NCBI GenBank assembly: GCA_002494215.1
Contig: DLBF01000041.1
Span: 1 to 8,819, forward strand
DNA: 8,819 bases
Source: Prevotellaceae bacterium UBA7028
GTDB taxonomy: Bacteria > Bacteroidota > Bacteroidia > Bacteroidales > Bacteroidaceae
Direction of reading: 5' to 3'
Below are positions 1 through 7,800 of this stretch, piece by piece; position 1 is the first letter of the stretch; every line of letters starts with the position of its first letter. Made by a program: the position numbers and the translations under genes. The notes under the pieces were generated by a model. It made no database searches and was not told the DNA's origin. It saw nothing but the letters and a program-made list of their open reading frames with translations.

Positions 1-410
1 TTGCATTTTCCAGGTGCATGAACGTGCTTGATGGGTAGGGCGAGGATTATCTGTTCTGTCAATAGCCAACGCATATCTATCTGTGCGCGCTCGCGCGAAA
101 CAATGACCACGTCGTCCGAGTAGTCGTCTTCTTCGCCAAGGCGCACGCTGAAAGTGGTTTCCGAAGCCACGGGCTGATCCATCGCATCAAGGCAAAGGTC
201 GCAGACCACGGCCACACGACCCTCGGCTGACGACTTCACGATGAACACTTCGCCGCAACGCTCTATATCGAGCCCGACGGAAACGTCACCTCCCAGTATC
301 TCCGTCTGGTCTTCGGCCTCAAAGAAAGCATCATCAAGCCTCATGCTCAGCAGCGTATGCCCCTGAGCAAGGCCCAACAAGTCTATCATATAAGGTTCGT
401 GACCACACAT
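1..410 (-). CDS. yceD: DUF177/YceD family protein, 5' part, runs off left edge
   Basis: Partial gene; 136 codons are visible and the reading frame is still open at the window edge. Hallmarks of the DUF177 (YceD) family are seen: an early DDAFFE segment (residues 26-31), the CDLCLD motif (70-75) whose two cysteines resemble half of a metal or structural knuckle, an acidic stretch GEEDDYSDD (92-100), and the closing LALPIKHVHAPGKC (123-136), with a third cysteine at 136. In bacteria the family is tied to accumulation of 23S rRNA and is usually co-transcribed with rpmF (ribosomal protein L32); in Bacteroidales fabH often follows. Those partners would lie to the left and are not visible. The ATG at 410 is preferred over the in-frame ATG at 389 because family members carry a short lead before the first conserved segment, and because a good promoter box sits 9 bases upstream. 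Role in rRNA accumulation is inferred from the family. Confidence 0.92.
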   Translation of the reverse strand, partial: MCGHEPYMIDLLGLAQGHTLLSMRLDDAFFEAEDQTEILGGDVSVGLDIERCGEVFIVKSSAEGRVAVVCDLCLDAMDQPVASETTFSVRLGEEDDYSDDVVIVSRERAQIDMRWLLTEQIILALPIKHVHAPGKC

Positions 411-418
411 ACGGGCTG

Positions 419-450
419 CAAAGTTACGAATAAGTGAGTAAAGAGCAAAA
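419..450 (-). promoter_or_regulatory. Bacteroidetes-type promoter of yceD
   Basis: On the minus strand TTTTG (450-446) is followed by exactly 19 bases and then TAACTTTG (426-419), matching the Bacteroides -33 TTTG / -7 TAnnTTTG consensus. Transcription should start near 411-415, leaving a leader of only a few bases before the ATG at 410. The -33 box lies inside the 85-bp repeat and the -7 box straddles its edge. Confidence 0.75.
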
Positions 451-591
451 TAAAAAACCTTTTTTTATTTGCTCTGTCGAACGACAGTAACTTCGGCGAA
501 GGCCAGAGTTACGAATAAGTGAGTAAAGAGCAAAATAAAAAACCCTTTTTTATTTGCTCTGTCGAACGACAGTAACTTCGGCAAAGGCCAG
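422..591. repeat. Tandem duplication of an 85-bp unit
   Basis: Unit 1 is 422-506 and unit 2 is 507-591, with 83 of 85 positions identical by eye (one T/C change in the T-rich tract, one G/A change near the end). Each unit holds three nested inverted repeats: an AT-rich hairpin of two 16-base arms around CC (442-475 in unit 1), the palindrome CTGTCG-AA-CGACAG (474-487) and CTTCGGCGAAG (491-501, imperfect in unit 2 because of the G/A change). No gene lies here. The unit looks like a dispersed intergenic repeat that has duplicated in place. Confidence 0.85.
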
Positions 592-613
592 CGGCGGAAT
601 TTTACCGATGCGT

Positions 614-718
614 CCGTAAACTTTCTCCAAGAGCTCCGGAACAATGCTACAGGATAGCTGGAACACTGCTCCAGAGCCTCTGTAAGGTTACTACAAGGCT
701 GTTGGAGAAAGTTTACGG
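614..718. repeat. 105-bp element with 17-bp perfect inverted repeat ends
   Basis: The left arm CCGTAAACTTTCTCCAA (614-630) is the exact reverse complement of the right arm at 702-718. The 71-base interior contains a smaller inverted repeat CTGGA/TCCAG (658-674). No target-site duplication is visible at the borders and the interior encodes nothing recognisable. It could be a non-autonomous mobile element (MITE-like), a structured transcript region, or a bidirectional terminator-like hairpin without a U tract. Confidence 0.7.
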
Positions 719-761
719 CACTTTTCCCGTTTTCCGCCTGCACTTTTCCCGCTTTCCTCCT
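718..761. repeat. Two tandem copies of a 22-bp pyrimidine-rich unit
   Basis: Bases 718-739 and 740-761 both begin GCACTTTTCCCG and differ at two positions. The array begins at the last base of the 105-bp inverted-repeat element, so the two structures abut. Confidence 0.7.
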
Positions 762-769
762 GTTACGTA

Positions 770-790
770 CACTGCGCTATTTGCGCAGTG
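770..790 (-). terminator. GC-rich hairpin just downstream of the methyltransferase-like gene
   Basis: CACTGCGC (770-777) pairs perfectly with GCGCAGTG (783-790) around a 5-base loop. It begins 8 bases past the stop codon of the 798-1412 gene. No U tract follows on the minus strand, so it may stabilise the 3' end or act as a weak terminator; a terminator call is tentative. Confidence 0.45.
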
Positions 791-797
791 CCCCCCG

Positions 798-1412
798 TCA
801 GAAGTTCACCACATACTGCTGTTTATACATCTTTCTGTCGAAGAAAACCACGCCGCAGTAGTACAGGTCGAAGCTCACGCCGGCCACGTCGCTGTCGATG
901 ATGCGCTGCCACAGCTGCCGCGCGCGTGCCGACTCGCCTATCTCCTCGACAACGAGCACCAGCCTCTCGTCGGCCAGCGGCAGCAGGGCATCCACGAAGG
1001 CATCGGCTCCGTCGTCGGCACAAAGCAGCAGAAGGTCCACTCGCCCCAGGCCGAGCAACCGGCTGCGCCAGGCGGCAACGCTGCTGCCATTCCCCAGCCC
1101 GACGGTGCGCAGCCTGCGGCAGCCGCGTTTCATGTAGGCGGCATAGAGCGGCGACGTAGCTCCGTAGCAGGCCACCACCTCAGGCTGACGGAAATTGGCC
1201 AGACGGAAATAGAACTCGGCCAGCTTGCGAGTCACGGCATCGGCTTCAGCATAGCGCTGGCGCAGCTCGTCGTAGGCATAATAGGGATAGTGCTCGCTCA
1301 CCACGTAGCGGATGAACGAGTAGGCCCAAGGCGACTGCACACCGAAGCCGCGCGAATGGCTGCACCGGCGGAGCCATATCCACAAACGTTTAAGCCTGCT
1401 AACCTTTCTCAT
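798..1412 (-). CDS. Class I SAM-methyltransferase-fold protein, catalytic motifs eroded
   Basis: A 204-residue soluble protein. I recognise the Bacteroidetes methyltransferase family by the N-terminal GFGVQSPWAY (residues 22-31; compare 'G.GVHSPFVY' in relatives), the HYPYYAYDEL segment (41-50), the helix LAEFYFRLANFRQPEVV (64-80), and the C-terminal SFDLYYCGVVFFDRK (180-194) followed by KQQYVVNF. In working members the strand after 'QP' carries a glycine-rich SAM loop (E.G...G) and a later D-D-H type acidic site. Here these positions read ACYGATSP (81-88) and VVEEIGES (154-161), so substrate and activity are uncertain. An ATG at 1442 is in frame, but the TACTTTTG promoter box falls between it and the ATG at 1412, so 1412 is preferred. 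The gene is visibly GC-richer than its intergenic flanks. The family call is from recall; activity is not claimed. Confidence 0.8.
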   Translation of the reverse strand: MRKVSRLKRLWIWLRRCSHSRGFGVQSPWAYSFIRYVVSEHYPYYAYDELRQRYAEADAVTRKLAEFYFRLANFRQPEVVACYGATSPLYAAYMKRGCRRLRTVGLGNGSSVAAWRSRLLGLGRVDLLLLCADDGADAFVDALLPLADERLVLVVEEIGESARARQLWQRIIDSDVAGVSFDLYYCGVVFFDRKMYKQQYVVNF

Positions 1413-1429
1413 CACAGTTGATTGTGCTG

Positions 1430-1437
1430 CAAAAGTA
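1430..1437 (-). promoter_or_regulatory. -7 promoter box of the methyltransferase-like gene
   Basis: TACTTTTG on the minus strand fits TAnnTTTG and lies 17 bases upstream of the ATG at 1412. No TTG is found at the expected 19-base distance upstream, so the -33 half is weak. Position of the box argues that the upstream ATG at 1442 is not the start. Confidence 0.5.
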
Positions 1438-1442
1438 ATCAT

Positions 1443-1524
1443 TTTTTCACGGCATCGGGCATAATCCGCTGCTCAACTTGCACAAGCAGCGGCTTCTCCG
1501 CCTGCCACCAGGACGACAGGCAAC
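1443..1524. other. Intergenic stretch between terminator and methyltransferase-like gene
   Basis: No gene is seen. An 8-bp inverted repeat CCGCTGCT/AGCAGCGG (1466-1473 and 1485-1492, loop of 11) lies upstream of the promoter box at 1430-1437. It could be an operator or chance; nothing else supports a function. Confidence 0.3.
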
Positions 1525-1557
1525 AAAAAAGGGCCCCACGCCAAACAGCGTGGAGCC
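1525..1557 (-). terminator. Rho-independent terminator of the surface-protein operon
   Basis: On the minus strand GGCTCCACGC (1557-1548) pairs over 10 bp, including one G-U, with GCGTGGGGCC (1541-1532) around a 6-base loop, and a run of six T (1530-1525) follows. It lies about 70 bases past the stop of the 70-residue gene and should end the transcript carrying it and the large gene. Confidence 0.85.
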
Positions 1558-1586
1558 GAACGATGAATAAATTGTTATGTGCAAAC

Positions 1587-1624
1587 GCGCTTCACAGCGC
1601 ATATATAATGCAAACTTGCATTAT
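1587..1624 (-). other. Two stacked hairpins in the 3' region of the small gene
   Basis: ATAATGCAA-AC-TTGCATTAT (1605-1624) is a perfect 9-bp inverted repeat with a 2-base centre, starting 5 bases after the stop codon. It is followed on the minus strand by GCGCT-GTGA-AGCGC (1600-1587), a 5-bp stem with a GNRA-type tetraloop. Together with the terminator at 1525-1557 they make a three-hairpin 3' end. The AT palindrome might alternatively be a protein-binding site. Confidence 0.5.
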
Positions 1625-1629
1625 TCCTA

Positions 1630-1842
1630 TTATCTATCCCAGAGGTTATACCGGCGGTAGCCATAGCCCTCGTCCTCGGTATCCTCTTCCATGTAGTCAG
1701 TTCTACGACCGTCCACCCAGTCGTTGGTGCTCGAAAGCGAAGGGTTGGGGTCTGGCTTGATGATGTCTGTACCGTCCTGCAGCAGGCGGTAAGTGCGCAC
1801 ATTAACTACTTCGGTCAGAGGCGCTATATATTGCTTTTTCAT
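1630..1842 (-). CDS. Small hypothetical protein (70 aa) downstream of the large surface protein
   Basis: The product begins MKKQYIAPLTEVVNVRTYRLL and ends with an acidic, aromatic tail (residues 49-70, with EEDTEDEG, then YGYRRYNLWDR). Short proteins with the opening 'MKK.YI.P...VV.V....LL' are common in Prevotella and Bacteroides and frequently sit next to large secreted proteins; their function is not known to me. There is no signal peptide or membrane segment. The start at 1842 lies 37 bases after the stop of the large gene, with no terminator or TAnnTTTG box between, so the two are probably one operon. The A-rich leader (AACTAAGCAAAGAT) before the ATG is typical of the group. A terminator follows at 1525-1557. 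The position just before a terminator and the family-like N-terminus make it a real gene rather than a chance ORF. Confidence 0.75.
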   Translation of the reverse strand: MKKQYIAPLTEVVNVRTYRLLQDGTDIIKPDPNPSLSSTNDWVDGRRTDYMEEDTEDEGYGYRRYNLWDR

Positions 1843-1879
1843 ATCTTTGCTTAGTTTTTCGTATTCAACATCATTTATT

Positions 1880-4800
1880 TCACTTCACTACAATCTTTCT
1901 GCCGTTGCGAACGTATATGCCACGGGGCAGCTCACTGAGCTTTCCGCTGTTGCTCACGAGACGTCCGTCGAGCGTGTAGATGCGGCTGTCGCCTTCGGCA
2001 ACGGTCTCCACTCCGTCAATGGCGGTGGGAACGATGTCGTCGACATCCACAAAGACGGGGTTCAGGATGGTGTAACGGCTGGCATTGCTGCCTAACGGTA
2101 CAGCGAAGGTTGCGCGGAACGGCTTGGTGCCGGCTCCGCTGGTTGACAGGGCGCGGAACTTGTTGTTCTGGTAGCTGTAGTTCATGTAGTTGCCGTCTTT
2201 CTGATAGCGCAGGCAATACTCGTAGTTGCCCACCAGTCCGGTCTGCTCGGTGGTCTGGCCGCCCGAAGCAGGCTGCACGGCTATGCCGCCATCGGGCTTG
2301 TAGAAGTCCTCCAAAGCGGCGTAGGTCTTTCCCGGAAGCGTTCCGGCAACGACGATGTAGCCCTTGCCGGCCTCGGTGGTATAGTCGGTAGGCTCAGCCT
2401 GAGTAAGGTCCCAGGTGTTGAGAGTGATGTCCGAGTTCACGTCGCTGATCACCTTCACGTTGGCAAGCTGGGTGAAGCCGGCGGCCTTGAGCTGCGAGGT
2501 GGTGAGCGAGTAAGGCAGGAAGATGGTGGTGTGGTTGCCGGAAGTGAACTTGCGGTCGTACTTGGCTCCTATCATCGTGAACGGAACGGTGGCTCCGTAG
2601 GTGTTGCAGGCCGAGCGTATGTAGGCTGTCTCGAACTGCGTGGCATCCGACTCGTCGTAGAGATACAGGTAGAGTCCGCTCCAGGTGGTGCCGTCCTCGT
2701 TCTGCGAGATGGTGTTGCGCGACTGGATATGGTCTACTGCATCCTTGCTCACCGTTCCGTCGGCAGCCTGCACGTCGGCTATGCCTTTGCGAAGACCTAT
2801 CACCGTGCGGTTAGATGCCTTGATGATGGCGTTCGGGTTGCCCGCGTTGCGGTCGAAGAACGAGAAGGCGTTGTAGGTGGCGCGGTTGGTCATGTCAATC
2901 TCGCCATCCTTTATCGCAGATGCCGATGTCTCGTCGTTGGGCAGCTTGGTCCAGTAGTGGCCTGCGGTGTTGGCATCCTCGAGCAGGATAACGTCGGCAA
3001 GGTCATACTTCTTGGTTGCGCCGAAGGTCGGGGTGAGGGTGATGTCAAGGTTGCCTGCTGGCGTGGGAGTGCCGCTGGCCTCGATTTTCATCCAACCGTA
3101 ATCGCTGTTGATGGGGAGAATGTTGGGGTCGTCGGGGTCGGGTCCTTCGGTATAGCGGTCGTCGACGCGTCCGTTCTTGTTGACGTAAGACTTGGCACTG
3201 GCACTCACGAAGTCGAAGCTCTGGGCTTCGCCCTCACCAACCTTGAGCGAGATCTTAGCATTCTCTTCGCCCCAACCGCGCACGATAGCCTGCACGGTGT
3301 AGGTTTCTGAAGGATCAAGTCCAACGATGCGCTGGGTAATCTCTTTGTCAACAATCTTGCGCAGACCATTTTCCGTTTGACCGTTCCAGCTTGAGATACT
3401 TGTTTCTTCCTGTGCATCGGTCAGTGGGCTTGTAATTACGCCGCCCCATGTCGGGTCGAGCAGAATGGTCTTGTCGTAAGGAACGGCATCCACATAGTCC
3501 TTGCCGTTGGGATAGTTGGTAACTTCCACTGTGGTTGTACCGGGAGTTTCGAGGAACAGGGTGTAATCGCTGTCTATCTCGTGAACTTCGTCTGTAAGAT
3601 TTCCATTCTTGTCAAACGTCTTACGTCCGCTTGTGTAAGCATCTGTTGTTTTTCGATTGTCAGACGCACCATCAAAAAAGATGATGTGAACAGTACCGTC
3701 GGCATTAGTCAATGGAATGTTGAAACCGTAAAGATCACCACCATCCGCACCACTTTTGACAAGTCCCATACGCTCGCTATCAGATTTCCATTCTGTTGGT
3801 TCGTAACCATCACGATACGCATGACAATATATTTCATCCGACCATCCGTCTGGCTTATGAAGAAAAACCGCATTATCGCCTCCTATTGCCGACGATATAT
3901 CTACAAGCTTATTGTTAAATGTTGTAATATCTCCCTGGTCATTCTTGACATTAGTACCTGAAGAAGTATATATGAATGACTTGTTGCCTGTAGAGACATA
4001 GTCCCATGTTTTCCATTGATTTGCATAATTTTCGGCAGGCTTTCCAGTTAGATCTTTATCAACCTGAGATATTATGAAACCAATTTCTTCGCTCGGGTCG
4101 CGCAGACGCTCGTAGGGCAGCGACAGATAGTAGTACTTCTCACCGTTAATCTCAAAGGTACGGTTATCTGTGAGCAGCGTACCGGGAAAGTCGGGTGTAA
4201 GCTTAACGTATGGGTCGCGCTCATGCACACCAATAGTTGTATTCTTATAATATTGCCATGTACTTCCTTCGGGATTGCCAGCTGCGGGGCGTTCACCCGT
4301 GGCTGTTACATACTCACCCGTTTGCGGATCTTTTTCTAAAGTATCATCGCTGTATTGGTGATACCAGTAAAGGGTTACGCCATCACCATCTACACTATGT
4401 TCTTTGTCTTGTTGGGCTTGCAATTCTGCATCAAGAGTTCGGTTCCATGCATAGATACTCAGAGTGTAGCTGTCATCTACCTGAACAAATATGTTAGTGG
4501 CATCCTTACCTCCGGCTTGTGTTACCGACTGAGACATTGTACCGTTGTGGTAGTAGTTCACATAGTTCTCAGATGTAGAGTAGGTGAATTCGAAATAGCC
4601 CACGGCAACATTGTCCAGCTCATCTACCACAGCTACGTAGCCAGGTGTACTGAGCGAGAAGCTGCCTGAGCCGTTTGTCAGGTCGATAGCCTTCATGCCG
4701 TCGTCGGTGTAGGTGGCGGCATGAGCAGCCGCTTCGGTGGCATAGCCACCCTTCCACTTCATTCCAACCGACTGGTTGATGTTGGTGGCGGTGACGTTCA

Positions 4801-7800
4801 CCTTATTAATAAAGAAGCCTTCGGTGGGAGCGATGGTGACAGACGGGTTAATGTCGCTATATGCCGAGAACACGTAGCGGTAGATCTTGGCTGCACCTGT
4901 TAGGTTGCCGCCATCATCCACAGGCTGAGCTTTCACATAGACGTAGCCTTTGCCGTCGCCGGCAGCATCTGTGGTCCACGAGGGAGTGGCAGAAGCATCG
5001 TCGGCATATTGCATCTGCCATGTAGAAGCGTTCTGAACGTACTGCATCTGGCGGAATACCTCAGCCGATGTGGAACCGGTCTTGGGACCTTGGCTGGGCG
5101 TAGCACTGTTGATGGCAGTCAGGTCGTAGCCCCAGGCATACTTATACCGTGTGGCGTTCTCGAGAATAGAGTTTACCACAAGGTTGTTGCTGCCCACATT
5201 ATAATTGTAGAAGGTCACTCCACTCTCTGTTCGGAGCGTGTAATGGCTTTCGTCGGCCTGGCCGTCGGGCACGAGCATAATGCCAGGAGTGGCGCTTTCG
5301 CTGACAAGCTCAAGCGTATACCAGTATTCGGGCAGCGAACTGAACTCCTCGCCCTCGGCAGCCTTCAGATAGAAGCGCACGGTGTAGGTGCCCGATGGCT
5401 TGAGGAAGTTGATATTAGTACCTGTAGAGGCACTGTAGTTGTAGTTCACATGATTGTAGAGCTGAGTGTCACCGTTCTCGCAAGTGCCGTCGGCAGTGGG
5501 CGCATAACTGTCCTCACCCCAGTTGGTTGCCTTGTTGTTATTGTTCAGGAAGCGCATATACTTGTTAGTATAGAAAGGTATGGTGCCTTTCCAGCAGGCT
5601 TCCTCGTCATTGTAGGTCAGCTGGATGCTGTTGGTGGTGCTCCAGTTGCTGTAAGTACCGCTAAGTTCGGCGGTGCTCACGGCGTTACCGGCTATCCAGA
5701 TTGTGATAGGAGTGGTGACATTGCTGCCCGATGCACCAACAAGCTGATACTCGTCCTGTGTGGGGTTGAACATCACGCCGTAGGTACCGGTGGCATACTC
5801 AAACACAAGGTTGGGCTGGCCGTCACCAAAGAGCGAGGTGTTCTTGGTATAGGTGTTCGACACATTGTTCTTGTTGCGCTTGAACCACTTGTCGCCAAGC
5901 AGGAAAGCGAACTCGCCGTTCTGGGTGAACGTGGTTGTGCCGAAGAACTTCTGGTTGTAGCCGTGGTAGTTGCCACTCTTGTTGGCGTCTTCCTTACGCG
6001 AACAGTAAAGGAACGCATCTACCGTCCAGTTGGCATCTGCCGACACCCGGTAGATAACCAGTTCGTTGGGATGGCTCTCATAGCGCCAATGCGTGGGAAC
6101 GCCCGTCGTTGCGTCTACAGTGATGATGAAGCGGTACATACCGCCGTTGTTGCTTATCTGCCAGCCTTTGTTGTCGCTGTAGAGGTCTTTTTTTGTACCG
6201 GCGGAAGAATCGTCATTGCTCAGACCATAAAAGTACGTAGCATTGTTCCATCCGTATGAATTGTACGCAGCTCCGTTAGTAGGCACATGAGCCAGATAGA
6301 ACGTAGAACCGTTCATGTCTGCCCATAATGTTTTGTCCTTGCTGTCGAAGCTGGCCTGCGCATTGGCTTCTGCGTCGCTGATGTCATTGCCTGTATCATA
6401 GCGGTTCACACCTGCCAAAGTCTTGTCGTCGGCATGGAGGTCTATGTAGTACTCATTGCTGCTGCCGGTAACAGGCAAGAGCTTGTAGCGAAGCTTGGAG
6501 GGGGTAACGCCATCATAGCGAGCACCGTAGATATAATAGCCTGCATTGTTAGGGCTATTGGTGAACACCTCATACTTTACCTTGCGCACACCATTGTCGT
6601 TCTTGAACCAGAAACGGTATTTCGTTGCTCCAATAGTAGGCTGTATGCGCCAATAATTATCTGTAGTAGTCCCTGTATTAGCTGTCACATAGTCTGCCCC
6701 AGCTGTAAGAGTCGTTCCAGCTGTCGTTGGATATGCTACTTTGTCTGTGCTGTTAGACATGGTTTCTATAAAACGGAAATCGAATCCATTGCCATTATAA
6801 TCCCTACAGCCATTTTCCACTTGCTCTGCCGTAAAGTCTATATACCAGTCGTAGCCAACTTGGATTAGAGGATAAGTCTTGTCACCCCACGCATTCCCAA
6901 GAATAGAGCCAACGAAATAAACATTGGATGTAGAAAGCTTTGTAAAAGTATAAGTTTCAATGCCTACGATATTCCCATTGTCAATAACACCAGCTTTAAC
7001 AGTTGTGGTGGCAGCAAGGGAAATATAGCTTCCGCTGCTGATATTAGTACTGCTGGTTGTTGGAGTGGAACCATCAGTAGTATAATAGATGTCGTTACCC
7101 GTCGACGAGGTAATCGTTACATTCTGCGTGCCCTCGAAATCGCAGCCTGCTGGATTGAAGGTGACGGTGGGAACTGCCGTAACCTCAACACGCGCATAAC
7201 GAGTGCCATATTCATTCTTATACCATACCCTATAGTTTGTCGCTCCTGATACAGCATCTACTCTCAGAAAACGGTTGTTGTCTGATCCAATGCTTGACTT
7301 GAGCTGTTGATAAGACGATGTAAGAACAGAATATGAATCAGCAGCATCATTGTTTGCATAAGAACTATAAACCTCACCTGTTCCAACCTTTTCTTGGAAG
7401 CGGAAATCAAAGTATGTTCCGTTATTGTGATTGCGCAACAAATCATTAAACTCTGAACTTGTAAAGTCTATATAGTATTCATTACCATTTCGCGTGAGCT
7501 GATGGGCTGTGGTTGTTCCCCAAGTATTGTCATTAAAGCCCCCAACATAGACACTCATAACTGCATCAGCCAAAGCTGACGAAGAACTGTATGCGGTATA
7601 ACTCTTTGTTGATTTGTCATAAACATAGTAATAACTATCCGTGATTGGTTGTATCTCACCAGTTTTATCGGAATCACCATTTGTGTTAAAGATAACATTT
7701 ACATTGTTGTTTGTCGTAACAACAAACTTCTCAAAACTGATACCATCGAGAATCTCTTTGCTTATGACTACAGGACATGAGGTCGAACTGCTATTGTAGC

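Noticed and set aside
442..475. AT-rich hairpin as a bidirectional terminator between yceD and its upstream gene
   Set aside because: The stem is almost wholly A-T, has one mismatch or bulge, and overlaps the yceD -33 box. A good terminator role is not supported.
422..591. CRISPR array
   Set aside because: There are only two directly adjacent units without spacers, and the units are 85 bp long.
465..743. A 92-codon open frame on the minus strand
   Set aside because: It runs through the 85-bp tandem repeat, the inverted-repeat element and the 22-bp repeat, and ends inside a repeat unit. Its sequence shows no recognisable domain and is best explained as a reading of repeats.
791..796. C6 run as a phase-variation tract
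   Set aside because: It lies after the stop codon of the methyltransferase-like gene and is short, so slippage would not change a protein.
702..1421. A 239-codon open frame on the plus strand
   Set aside because: It is antisense to the methyltransferase-like gene, starts in a repeat arm, and its composition (A, H, P, Q rich) is that of a GC-driven shadow frame.
1413..1442. Longer start (ATG at 1442) for the methyltransferase-like gene
   Set aside because: The extra ten codons contain the TACTTTTG promoter box and do not resemble family N-termini, whereas MRKVSRLKRLW at 1412 does.
2531..3310. A 259-codon open frame on the plus strand
   Set aside because: Same reason: antisense shadow of the large gene, rich in V, G and A without domain pattern.
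5009..6259. A 416-codon open frame on the plus strand
   Set aside because: It lies wholly opposite the large surface-protein gene, which has a signal peptide, domains and repeats. The antisense frame has no recognisable features and arises from codon bias.
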